A program made the position numbers and the translations under genes. From JBEKSX01 sp049516635 (GTDB lineage Bacteria > Bacteroidota > Ignavibacteria > Tepidaquicellales > OLB5), in the NCBI GenBank assembly GCA_049516635.1, contig JBEKSX010000066.1:1-19974 (forward strand): DNA of 19,974 nucleotides, given 5' to 3'. Numbering within the stretch: the stretch's first letter is position 1; every line of letters begins with the position of its first letter. Below the pieces are notes generated by a model, which was given only the letters and a program-made list of their open reading frames with translations, made no database searches and was not told where the DNA came from. Shown here piece by piece: positions 1 through 7,229 of this stretch.

Positions 1-2
1 GT

Positions 3-683
3 TTTGTGGGTATAACATTTCATCATTTGAAAAAACGCTCAGGTGACATTGTGTATGCAAGTATAGCTCAGGCCTTTTCATCTACCGGAGAAGGATTTGT
101 ATTAAAAGGATCGATGATACCTAAAGATCAAAAGCGTAACAAAAGGCCATATCTATTGGAGGTACAAGCACAAGAACTCATAAATATGGTTTTGGAAGAG
201 TATATTTTAAAAAGTGGGGATTTGCCATCCAAGGTAGTAATTCACAAAACATCAAAGTATGAACCTGAGGAAATAGCAGGTTTTAAAAATATATTAGTTA
301 ATACTGTACCGAGGCATGAATTAGTTTGGTTTTCACCTTCTGCTTTTCGCTTGCTAAGACGTGGTACAGAACCGCCTGAAAGAGGTACGATATGTACTTT
401 AGATGGGAGAGAACATTTCGTTTTTACAACAGGTTATGTAAAATCTTGGAGGGAATACCCAGGTCCACACATCCCTTCACCATTAGAGATCGGTGCTGTG
501 GACGAAATTGATTTCTTTCAAACTGCAAATGAAATTTTAGCGTTAACCAAGATGAACTGGAATACAACTGATGGTATTGGCAGATATCCTATTACTCTTT
601 CTTTCGCAAGGCGAGTTGGAATGATTATGACAGAATTACCTGAAGATGTACTTCCAAATCCTTCTTATAGATTTTACATGTAA
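3..683 (+). CDS. Prokaryotic Argonaute, C-terminal PIWI part (5' end outside window)
   Basis: The reading frame is open to the left edge, so the GTG at 6 is probably an internal Val codon, not a start. About 226 C-terminal residues remain. Counting Val6 as residue 1, the order is: the VGITF strand near 1-5, the SIAQAF...GEGFVLKG strand (19-35), the VVIHKTS motif (77-83) followed by EPEE, the TTGYVKSW...YPGPHIPSPLEI block (141-162), a LTKMNWN helix (180-186), PITLSFARRVG (195-205) and the terminal YRFYM. This is the arrangement of pAgo PIWI domains, which use a guide nucleic acid to recognise invader DNA or RNA. Slicing pAgos carry a catalytic Asp in an RDG motif where this one has HKTS, and the position of the fourth catalytic residue falls in LSFARRV, without Asp or His. 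I infer a binding-only Argonaute of the short or long-B kind, which normally works with a separate effector; that effector is not visible here. The DNA is more AT-rich than the metabolic genes downstream, suggesting transfer. Confidence 0.85.
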   Translation, partial: FVGITFHHLKKRSGDIVYASIAQAFSSTGEGFVLKGSMIPKDQKRNKRPYLLEVQAQELINMVLEEYILKSGDLPSKVVIHKTSKYEPEEIAGFKNILVNTVPRHELVWFSPSAFRLLRRGTEPPERGTICTLDGREHFVFTTGYVKSWREYPGPHIPSPLEIGAVDEIDFFQTANEILALTKMNWNTTDGIGRYPITLSFARRVGMIMTELPEDVLPNPSYRFYM

Positions 684-901
684 ATCAGTTATCACGATTT
701 CTTTGATTAATTAGATTAATACACGATTATGTTTCAATAAAGATTCATTATTCGGTTTATCTATTCAAACGTGTATATAAAAGCAGTAGTTTATAAATAC
801 TAAATATATGTGAAAAAGTATAAATTAAATTTTTAATACGTTGAAATGGCTTTGGGATTATTTCTGCAATATATAAACATACTATTCATCATTTTAAAAG
901 T

Positions 902-910
902 AAAAAGGAG
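902..910 (+). promoter_or_regulatory. Strong Shine-Dalgarno before the small ORF at 917
   Basis: AAAAAGGAG ends six bases before the ATG at 917. Most genes in this window have weak or no Shine-Dalgarno signal, so this one supports translation of the small ORF, although the surrounding DNA is A-rich. Confidence 0.5.
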
Positions 911-916
911 TACAAA

Positions 917-1246
917 ATGAGAACTAACATAAAAATTTATTACATTAAGCTCATTAAAAAACAGAGTATAGTAATCTTGATTTGTATCACATATGATCTG
1001 GGTTACTCTACTAAATATAGATTTTGTGATTTTTATCAATATAGAGTAAACATAGATTTTCCACCAGTTTTCTCAATACCACCTGGTAAAAACTTAACAT
1101 TTTGTGAGCAATTAATTACTTTTAATGAAGCAACGGAAAAAGTGCCTGGCAATAATGAAATAGAATGGATAGAAAAATTATTAAAACAATGTTATGGTGT
1201 TGATTCAAAAGTGTTAATTAAATCAATAGAAGACATCAAGGAATAG
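917..1246 (+). CDS. Small hypothetical protein downstream of the Argonaute gene
   Basis: This is a 109-residue ORF that I do not recognise. Its start is supported by the AAAAAGGAG six bases upstream. The first 25 residues are basic with a short hydrophobic run (IVILICITY), too weak to call a signal peptide or membrane anchor. A Pro-containing stretch (FPPVFSIPPGKN, about 48-59) follows. The last 45 residues look like an ordinary soluble helical segment (NNEIEWIEKLLKQCYG). Cys residues are scattered and form no obvious metal site. It lies 233 bp after the Argonaute stop on the same strand and shares its AT-rich composition, so it may belong to the same acquired segment, as an accessory protein or as the remnant of a larger gene. 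The Ile- and Lys-rich N-terminal half could be chance reading of AT-rich DNA. Gene status is uncertain and no function is proposed. Confidence 0.4.
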   Translation: MRTNIKIYYIKLIKKQSIVILICITYDLGYSTKYRFCDFYQYRVNIDFPPVFSIPPGKNLTFCEQLITFNEATEKVPGNNEIEWIEKLLKQCYGVDSKVLIKSIEDIKE

Positions 1247-1389
1247 ATAATTTTCACTTTATTGTAGTTTGCCACATTTTGCTTTTAGGGTTGAATCAAG
1301 AATTACTCTTCCGTTATTCCCTTAAAGCCCACATATAAATCCACCAAGGAGGAATGTGTTGCTATTCTCAGTTTCTCGGTATGAAAAAT

Positions 1390-1437
1390 GGATTTCCGCC
1401 TTCCCGTCAAATCCGGGCGTGCTGCAAGAATGACAGG
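1390..1437. repeat. GGATT...GAATGACA dispersed repeat, copy 1
   Basis: This element of about 48 bp begins GGATTTCCGCC and ends GCAAGAATGACAGG. The middle carries an imperfect inverted pair (CCCG/CGGG around CCCGTCAAATCCGGGCG). The copy at 11921-11968 has the same ends and a better hairpin. It lies in the non-coding gap between the small ORF and the end of sdhB. The rest of the 1247-1478 gap holds only the palindrome at 1456. Confidence 0.5.
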
Positions 1438-1455
1438 AATCACACACCCCTAAAT

Positions 1456-1471
1456 CCCCTCTCGAGAGGGG
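1456..1471. repeat. CCCCTCTCGAGAGGGG palindrome after sdhB
   Basis: A perfect 16-bp palindrome, preceded by CCCCTAAAT, lies 7 bases past the sdhB stop (sdhB ends at 1479 on the minus strand). It resembles a degenerate, short member of the C-run/G-run palindrome family found at 4814, 11849, 14157 and 17759. There is no T-run after the stem on the minus strand, so it is not a convincing intrinsic terminator, although it could protect the 3' end of the sdh mRNA. Confidence 0.55.
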
Positions 1472-1478
1472 ACTTTCT

Positions 1479-2180
1479 CTATATCTCCCTCAATGCGCTG
1501 CGTTTTTTCAGCTTGGATATATGCCAGGTGAGATTTATATCCTTGGGACAGACCTCCACGCAGTTAAATATCGTGTGGCACCGCCACAACCCATCGGGTG
1601 TATCGACTATATCCAGACGCTCATCGGCGGCTTCATCCCTGCTGTCGAAGATATAGCGGTATGCCTTAAGTATTGCCGCGGGTCCTAAATATTTATCATT
1701 CGACCACAACGAAGGACATGATGAGGAACACGCTCCGCAGAGTATGCAATTCACCGCTTCATCTATGGCAGCCCTGTCTTCCTGCGATTGCAACCTTTCC
1801 TTCACCGGCGGGGGTGTCTTCGCTATCAGGTACGGCTTCACAATATCGTATTTAGCAAAGAAGCTGTCCATATCCACCACAAGGTCTTTGATGACCGGTA
1901 ATGAGGGAAGCGGGTCTATCTTTATATATTTCTTCTTGAAATCCTGAACCAGAACCTGGCAGGCAAGCTTATTTACACCGTTTATCATCATTGCATCCGA
2001 ACCGCAGATTCCGTGCGAGCATGAACGCCTGTAGGCTAGTCCGCCGTCGTGTTCCCATTTCACCTTATCGAGGCAATCGAGAATTCGGAACGTCGGTTCG
2101 ACGTCCAGAGTATATTCTTCCCTGTGCGGTTTGGTTTCCTTCTCAGGGTCGAAGCGGAATATTGATAATGTTACTTTCAT
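1479..2180 (-). CDS. sdhB: Succinate dehydrogenase/fumarate reductase iron-sulfur subunit
   Basis: This 233-residue protein carries electrons from the flavin of SdhA to the membrane quinone site through three Fe-S clusters. The plant-type [2Fe-2S] site is C54, C59, D62, C74 (CSHGICGSDA), with Asp as third ligand as in Escherichia coli SdhB. The C-terminal bacterial-ferredoxin-type domain has C145, C148, C151, C155 and C201, C207, C211 (CILCGACSSSCP and CHTIFNCVEVCP), the pattern for the [4Fe-4S] and [3Fe-4S] clusters. The length is normal for the family. The ATG follows the sdhA stop by one base (TAAGATG), so translation is probably coupled to sdhA. It is the last gene of the sdhCDAB operon. 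Confidence 0.95.
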   Translation of the reverse strand: MKVTLSIFRFDPEKETKPHREEYTLDVEPTFRILDCLDKVKWEHDGGLAYRRSCSHGICGSDAMMINGVNKLACQVLVQDFKKKYIKIDPLPSLPVIKDLVVDMDSFFAKYDIVKPYLIAKTPPPVKERLQSQEDRAAIDEAVNCILCGACSSSCPSLWSNDKYLGPAAILKAYRYIFDSRDEAADERLDIVDTPDGLWRCHTIFNCVEVCPKDINLTWHISKLKKRSALREI

Positions 2181-2181
2181 C

Positions 2182-3858
2182 TTAGTATTTCCTTTCCTGC
2201 GGCTGATAGTTCAGAATTGTTACGGGTTTGTATTTCAGGACAGTGCCTTTATCCGTCTTGAATGCAAATGTGTGTTTGAGCCATTTAACATCGTCCCGTT
2301 TTGGGAAGTCTGTTCTCCAGTGAGCGCCCCGGCATTCGGTTCTCTCCAGCGCCCCAAGTGCAATTAATTCGGAGAATTCCAGCAGGTTGCCGAGCTCAAG
2401 AATTTCCATAAGCTCTGTATTGAAGTTCTTTCCTTTATGCATCATGTGAATTGATTTAAACCTCTCTCTGAGAGAGTGGATAATGTTCATCAGCTCCTTC
2501 AAATCCTTTTCATTCCTGAACACACCCGCTTTCAGAGTCATTTCGGCTTTCAGTGTTGTTCGAATCTTATCCGTATTTTCACCGCTTGTGGTTGCGAACA
2601 ACTGTTCGATAACTGCTTTATCTTTTTCACCTGCGTCTTTCGGCAGGGGAAGGAGCTCAGCATCACGCAGGAATTGTTTCATCGTCTTTCCCGTTCTTCT
2701 TCCGTGACACACAGCATCGAGCAATGAGTTTGTACCCAGACGGTTCGCTCCGTGAACAGAAACGCAAGCGCACTCACCTGCAGCAAAGAAACCGGTGATT
2801 ATCTTTCCTTTTTCATTTGCAAGAACATTACCGAAGTTGTTCGTTGGAATACCGCCCATTGAATAGTGTGCAGTGGGAAGTATCGGTATCGGCTGTTTAA
2901 CGGGATCTATTCCCGCATACGTTTTCGCAAATCCTGTAATCTCAGGCAGGCGTTCTTTCAGCTTTGCTTCACCGAGATGTGTTAGGTCGAGGTTCACAAA
3001 ATCTCTTCCGTCAATACCTCTGCCTTCGTTTATCTCCGTCTGAATGCTCCGTGTTACCATATCTCTTGGGGCAAGTTCCATAACGGTGGGTGCATAATTC
3101 TTCATAAAGCGTTCGCCGTCTTTGTTCAATAACGTTCCGCCTTCACCCCTTGCTCCTTCGGTAACGAGTATTCCGAGCGGATATAATCCCGTGGGATGGA
3201 ATTGCACGAAAGCATTGGATGTTACCCTGTAAGCTCTCCCGTATCCTCCTGTTCCGAACATTACAGCTTTGGAATGAAAGATGTGAATTGAACAATCTTT
3301 AATATTATAAGCAACAAGGCCTTTGCACGTATTATTCTCTATTATAAGAGATAAGATAAAATATTCCGAGTAGAAATGAACGTTATGCTTGACGCATTGT
3401 TCATAAAGCGTGTGGAGTATTACGTGTCCTGTTCTATCAGCGGCGTAGCATGCTCTTAAAACGGGTACTCTCTTTGAGACACCGTCTTTAATAACTTCTT
3501 TTGTATGACCCCCGAACTGCCTTTGTGCTATCTTACCATCTTTAGTCCTGCTGAAAGGAACACCCATGTGTTCGAGCTCGTAAATAACCTCGGGCGCTTC
3601 GGTGACCATCATTTCGATGGCATCCTGGTCACCGAGGTAATCGCTTCCCTTCACGGTATCGAATATATGCCACTCGATAGAATCGGGTTCTTCGTTGCCA
3701 AGAGCGGCGGCGATACCGCCCTGTGCGGCACCCGAATGTGACCTTGTAGGAAAGACCTTCGAAATGACTGCTACATCCGCATATTCGCAGGTTTCGACAG
3801 CCGCACGCAGCCCCGCTAGTCCCGCTCCTACTATTATTAGATCGTGTTTATGTATCAT
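2182..3858 (-). CDS. sdhA: Succinate dehydrogenase/fumarate reductase flavoprotein, with an internal 22-residue deletion
   Basis: This is the catalytic subunit, which oxidises succinate or reduces fumarate with covalently bound FAD. I start it at the ATG at 3858 (MIHKHDLIIVGAG), giving 558 residues. A longer reading from 4074 would run through sdhD and place 72 unrelated residues before the FAD fold. Visible features are GAGLAG at 11-16, the FAD-linking His41 in TRSHSGAAQGG, the GTGGYG strand at 202-207, QFHPTG with His221, TEG at 233-235, Arg265 in APRD, His331 in AHYSMGG and Arg373 in HGANRLG. The oddity is at residue 216/217 (plus-strand 3210/3211): YRVTSNA runs straight into FVQFHPTG. The family normally has about 22 residues there, including the nearly invariant TGDG and the DME preceding VQFHPTG. 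The frame is kept and everything else looks intact. Confidence 0.93.
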   Translation of the reverse strand: MIHKHDLIIVGAGLAGLRAAVETCEYADVAVISKVFPTRSHSGAAQGGIAAALGNEEPDSIEWHIFDTVKGSDYLGDQDAIEMMVTEAPEVIYELEHMGVPFSRTKDGKIAQRQFGGHTKEVIKDGVSKRVPVLRACYAADRTGHVILHTLYEQCVKHNVHFYSEYFILSLIIENNTCKGLVAYNIKDCSIHIFHSKAVMFGTGGYGRAYRVTSNAFVQFHPTGLYPLGILVTEGARGEGGTLLNKDGERFMKNYAPTVMELAPRDMVTRSIQTEINEGRGIDGRDFVNLDLTHLGEAKLKERLPEITGFAKTYAGIDPVKQPIPILPTAHYSMGGIPTNNFGNVLANEKGKIITGFFAAGECACVSVHGANRLGTNSLLDAVCHGRRTGKTMKQFLRDAELLPLPKDAGEKDKAVIEQLFATTSGENTDKIRTTLKAEMTLKAGVFRNEKDLKELMNIIHSLRERFKSIHMMHKGKNFNTELMEILELGNLLEFSELIALGALERTECRGAHWRTDFPKRDDVKWLKHTFAFKTDKGTVLKYKPVTILNYQPQERKY

Positions 3859-3893
3859 TTTATAAAACTTGTTTCTTTCTAAAATTCGGTTTA

Positions 3894-4253
3894 TTAAAAA
3901 GATAAAATTGTATTCAAGCCGAGGAACCAGAACGCAATTCCGGAAATAATGAGTATTATATAGAGTGTTATATTCCAGAACGGTTTCATCTGGTAATCGC
4001 GGATAACATTCCATGTCCCGCTCAAGCCGTGCCACAGACCGAGAGTGATGAATGAAAGGTCGATGACCTTCCATACCGGTGAATGCAGGCGTAGCATCAC
4101 AGCGTGATATGTATGTCCTGTGTCCGGCGATGCGTGCATCAGGATATAGTGTCCCACCAGCAGAAGTACGAGAACTATTCCCGATATCCTCTGGAAGAGC
4201 CAGGTTGAACTTCCCGATGTCCGTGAACCTTCATATTCGTATTTATTATACAT
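3894..4253 (-). CDS. sdhD: Succinate dehydrogenase membrane anchor subunit SdhD-like
   Basis: A 119-residue membrane protein with three hydrophobic segments (roughly 18-40, 62-82 and 95-117). It anchors the SdhAB head and contributes to the quinone and heme b site. The N-terminal SGSSTWLFQRISG resembles the start of helix I in SDH anchor subunits, and His35 (LVGHYIL) and His75 (GLWHGLSG) are candidate heme ligands. It lies 30 bases after sdhC and 35 bases before sdhA. Having two short anchor proteins rather than one fused cytochrome b of over 200 residues distinguishes this operon from the common Bacteroidetes SdhC. Assignment of C versus D is by order and size only. Confidence 0.85.
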   Translation of the reverse strand: MYNKYEYEGSRTSGSSTWLFQRISGIVLVLLLVGHYILMHASPDTGHTYHAVMLRLHSPVWKVIDLSFITLGLWHGLSGTWNVIRDYQMKPFWNITLYIILIISGIAFWFLGLNTILSF

Positions 4254-4283
4254 TGTGATAATTTTAATGTTTAAAAAACTTTT

Positions 4284-4667
4284 TTAAAATATTAGATAGC
4301 CCATACCGGCTACCATAATGATACCCAGTATATAGACAAACGCCAGCACCTGTTTGTGGTATCTTGCCCCGTTGCCAAGATCGATGAGAGCAATCCTGAC
4401 GCCGTTCAGAGCGTGGAACATTACTAGCGCTCCCAGCGCCCATTCAAAAAATATGAATACAGGTGTTCTGAAGAACGCCATCTCTTCGTTAAATGCCGCT
4501 TCTCCTCTCAATAGACCGGTCAGTGCAACGATGTGAACATAAAGGTAGAGCGTAAGCCCGAGTCCCGTAAGACGGTGCAGAATCCATGCCCAGCTTCCCG
4601 TATGTTTTTTGTATGACATCATCACAGACATCCATCTTGAGAAAAATGCTGTTTTTTGATAGGACAT
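4284..4667 (-). CDS. sdhC: Succinate dehydrogenase cytochrome b subunit SdhC-like
   Basis: A 127-residue membrane anchor with three hydrophobic segments (about 28-50, 69-92 and 107-127). The SWAWILHRLTG segment (25-35) matches the quinone-site helix of SdhC, where the conserved HR-TG pattern lies. His45 in YVHIVAL and His85 in FHALNGVR are likely heme b ligands. This is the first gene of the operon. GAGGAAA upstream of the ATG (minus strand) is a fair Shine-Dalgarno. No convincing promoter motif was found in the AT-rich DNA before it. Confidence 0.88.
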   Translation of the reverse strand: MSYQKTAFFSRWMSVMMSYKKHTGSWAWILHRLTGLGLTLYLYVHIVALTGLLRGEAAFNEEMAFFRTPVFIFFEWALGALVMFHALNGVRIALIDLGNGARYHKQVLAFVYILGIIMVAGMGYLIF

Positions 4668-5031
4668 TATTTCCTCACTTTAAAATTGAATAAAAATGTT
4701 TTGAATTTAAAAATCTTGAATCTTTCCAAAACCTTAGAATTTATCAACGCGTATATTTTCCAGCTTTACTTATTATCCAAAGTATTAATTATTAGAAAAG
4801 CTTTTCTGCTTCTAACCCCCCTTAGTCCCCCCTTTAATCAAAGGGGGGACTAAGGGGGGTTTTGGAAAAAATCTAAACTTAATCTAAAATCAAAGCCAAA
4901 TGCTTCATCTTATTTGAGTTCCATTTTTGGTTACCACTCCATAAAAAGATCTTAATAATAATACTTTAAACCCGTAATGCTATCAACTGTGGGCTTTCAA
5001 TTAGCTATATCATAGTTCTGAAATATACCAT
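4668..5031. other. Intergenic region between iorB and sdhC
   Basis: This 364-bp gap separates the end of iorB from the start of sdhC, both on the minus strand. It is AT-rich and should hold the sdh promoter on its left side, though no clear motif is seen. Its one distinct structure is the long perfect palindrome at 4814-4861. Short open frames across it read through that palindrome and are not credible genes. Confidence 0.7.
4814..4861. repeat. Perfect long palindrome, C-run/G-run family, symmetrical form
   Basis: Two perfect 22-bp arms (left 4814-4835, beginning AACCCCCCTTAGTCCC; right 4840-4861) enclose a four-base loop AATC. It shares the AACCCCCCTTA...TAAGGGGGGTT ends with the elements at 14157 and 17759 but lacks their asymmetric core. 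Such a stem would form a very stable hairpin in either transcript. It lies between iorB and sdhC and may reduce read-through between the operons, although no T-run follows. Confidence 0.85.
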
Positions 5032-5622
5032 TCAGGCCGGAATTTGTATTTTATCTGCTATTTCTCTTCCTGCTTTTAATGCCTCTTTGTTCATCTTAAC
5101 AATGTTCTCGCCCTTGCTCCCGAAAATCAGCTCAATTGCATGTTCGAGCTTCGTGTAGTCGATATCAAGGAACGGTGATGCCGCACCCAGTATTACTATG
5201 TTGGCTGATTTAGGTGATTTCATCTCATGCGCAATCCCGTCGGCATCAAGAGCGATATGCCTCGGAAGAGATTCTATCTCTGCGATCACTTTTCCTATCT
5301 CAGGGTAATTTGGAATATTGATAAAAGGTTTTGTATTTGTTATTAACCAGCCATCAGGAGAAAGCATCGGAAGATACCTTAATGATTCCATCGGCTCGAC
5401 CGATATTATCATATCCGCTTTGCCGAATGGGATAAGATCGGAAGCAATTTCTTTATCCGATAAACGCAGGTGTGACTGCACATCACCGCCCCGCTGGCTC
5501 ATCCCGTGAACTTCGGATTGTTTGATGTTCAATCCCGCTTCGATAGCTGCGAAACCTATCGTTGCGGCAATTGTGAGTATACCCTGTCCGCCGACTCCTG
5601 ATAAAATAATATCTTTCTTCAT
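5032..5622 (-). CDS. iorB: Indolepyruvate oxidoreductase, beta (gamma-domain) subunit
   Basis: A 196-residue subunit of the 2-oxoacid:ferredoxin oxidoreductase family, gamma-type domain. GVGGQGILT (9-17) is the glycine-rich opening of this fold, and VHGMSQRGGDVQSHLR (38-53) is the conserved loop typical of IorB. With IorA it converts indole-, phenyl- or hydroxyphenyl-pyruvate plus CoA to the aryl-acetyl-CoA and CO2, reducing ferredoxin. Its ATG overlaps the iorA stop by four bases (ATGA), so the two are co-translated. Length is normal. Confidence 0.92.
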   Translation of the reverse strand: MKKDIILSGVGGQGILTIAATIGFAAIEAGLNIKQSEVHGMSQRGGDVQSHLRLSDKEIASDLIPFGKADMIISVEPMESLRYLPMLSPDGWLITNTKPFINIPNYPEIGKVIAEIESLPRHIALDADGIAHEMKSPKSANIVILGAASPFLDIDYTKLEHAIELIFGSKGENIVKMNKEALKAGREIADKIQIPA

Positions 5623-7229
5623 TTTGCTTTGCTTTTAGTTTTTTCTTTTACTTTTTTCCTTGTTGTCTCAACGCATTCTCTTCTGGGAATTATTACAGAG
5701 ACACCGTTGTACTCAAATTCCCTTTTAACTATTTTCACATTCTCTTCGTGATGTTTTTTCAAAGGACTTATCACTTTGATATGCTCTTTCTCTACACCTA
5801 CACCTTTGCAGATATCCTCAAGCTTACCTGTTCCTGATGAAGGCTGACCGCCGGTCATCGCTACCGTAGCATTATCGAGTATGAAGACCGTAATTGGTGA
5901 TCTGTCATTAACTGCATCAAGCAAGCCGGTGATGCCGGAGTGCGTAAAAGTTGAATCTCCAATTACAGCAATCGACGGAACCAGTCCCGCATCAGCGGCA
6001 CCTTTAGCCATAGTGATGGATGCTCCCATATCCACGCAAGAGTTCACCGTCTGATAAGGAGGCAGTGCGCTGAGCGTGTAGCATCCGATATCCGAGAACA
6101 CCCTGCCCGCAGTGTAATTTTTCATAACCTCGTTGATGGCAAGAACCGAATCGATATGCGGACATCCTTCGCATAAAGATGGCGGTCTGGGTATGACCAC
6201 CGGCGGGATATCTTTCCCTCTTGTATCCTTTTTTCCGAGAGCAACCGCAACTATGTTCGGATTTAATTCTCCGTCACGCGGGACGGTACCGTCCAGCCTG
6301 CCCGTGACCTTCAATCCGTTTGAAGTAAGACCTTTCAGCAATTCTTCTATGAACGGAGCGCCTTCTTCTAGAACAAGTATGTTTTTGCATTCCGAAACCA
6401 GCCTGTTAATATGATTCTTCGGAATAGGGTAGTGGTTGATCTTAAGAACCGGGAAAGGGACTTTGTTATCAGGAAAATTCTCCAGCAGGTAATTGAATGC
6501 GATACCGCTGGCAATAATACCCATGCTCTTGTCTTTTCCTTCGAAGTATGTATTGAACGAAGAGTCCTCTGCTTCCCTGTCGAAATTCTTCTGGTTTTCA
6601 AGAAGTACTTTATATCTCTTTCTTGCGATCGCCGGAAGAAGAACGAATTGCCTGAGGTCTTTTGGCATGGAGAGGTCATTTTCTTTACGAGGTTCTTTCC
6701 TGATAACTCCAGCTCTTGAATGTGCGAGCCTTGTGGTTATCCTGATCATAACAGGGGTACCGTATTTCTCTGATATCTCATAACCGTAGTGAACCATATC
6801 GTACGCTTCCTGCTGTGAGGCGGGTTCCAGTATCGGTATCATTGCAAATTTTCCGAAGAACCTGGAATCCTGCTCATTCTGTGAAGAGTGCATGGACGGG
6901 TCGTCAGCCACAACTACTATCATCCCGCCGTTCGCACCCGTTATGGAAGAATTGACGAACGGGTCTGCAGCTACGTTCAATCCCACGTGTTTCATGCAGA
7001 CCATCGAACGTTTACCCGCATATGACATTCCTAATGCGGCTTCCATTGCAGTTTTTTCGTTAGTTGACCATGTGCGGTGTATGTTTTTTTCGCGAGCCGT
7101 TTTTGAACGCTGTACGTATTCCAGTATCTCTGTAGAGGGTGTTCCGGGATATGCGTATATGCCCGATAGTCCGGCATCGATAGCACCCTGAGCAATTGCT
7201 TCATCGCCTAATAATAATGTCTTGTTCAT
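5619..7229 (-). CDS. iorA: Indolepyruvate oxidoreductase, alpha (TPP-binding) subunit without ferredoxin domain
   Basis: A 536-residue protein with the pyrimidine-binding half first (YPGTPSTEI at 27-35, Glu58 in STNEKTAMEAALG, the likely TPP-activating Glu) and the pyrophosphate-binding half last (LCEGCPHID, then GDSTFTHSG at 424-432 with Asn453 in NATVAMTGGQ, the GDS...N magnesium/TPP motif). It decarboxylates aryl pyruvates made from aromatic amino acids. Archaeal IorA ends in a [4Fe-4S]-binding ferredoxin-like domain of some 80 residues. Here the protein stops soon after VSVIIPRRECVE with a Lys-rich tail and no CxxCxxC motif. As I recall, many Bacteroidota homologs share this shorter form, so electrons may pass to a separate ferredoxin. 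No strong Shine-Dalgarno is seen before the ATG. Confidence 0.92.
   Translation of the reverse strand: MNKTLLLGDEAIAQGAIDAGLSGIYAYPGTPSTEILEYVQRSKTAREKNIHRTWSTNEKTAMEAALGMSYAGKRSMVCMKHVGLNVAADPFVNSSITGANGGMIVVVADDPSMHSSQNEQDSRFFGKFAMIPILEPASQQEAYDMVHYGYEISEKYGTPVMIRITTRLAHSRAGVIRKEPRKENDLSMPKDLRQFVLLPAIARKRYKVLLENQKNFDREAEDSSFNTYFEGKDKSMGIIASGIAFNYLLENFPDNKVPFPVLKINHYPIPKNHINRLVSECKNILVLEEGAPFIEELLKGLTSNGLKVTGRLDGTVPRDGELNPNIVAVALGKKDTRGKDIPPVVIPRPPSLCEGCPHIDSVLAINEVMKNYTAGRVFSDIGCYTLSALPPYQTVNSCVDMGASITMAKGAADAGLVPSIAVIGDSTFTHSGITGLLDAVNDRSPITVFILDNATVAMTGGQPSSGTGKLEDICKGVGVEKEHIKVISPLKKHHEENVKIVKREFEYNGVSVIIPRRECVETTRKKVKEKTKSKAK

Noticed and set aside
833..1039. 68-codon minus-strand frame
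   Set aside because: It overlaps the small ORF at 917, has no ribosome-binding site and is composed of AT-rich low-complexity sequence.
1354..1656. 100-codon plus-strand frame preceded by AAGGAGG
   Set aside because: The Shine-Dalgarno-like run is only two bases from the ATG, the frame reads through both repeats at 1390-1471 and then antisense to sdhB.
3859..4074. 72-residue N-terminal extension of SdhA
   Set aside because: It overlaps sdhD in another frame and precedes the FAD fold with unrelated sequence; the ATG at 3858 gives the normal N-terminus.
4656..4853. 65-codon plus-strand frame upstream of sdhC
   Set aside because: It reads AT-rich DNA and then the palindrome at 4814; nothing protein-like is seen.
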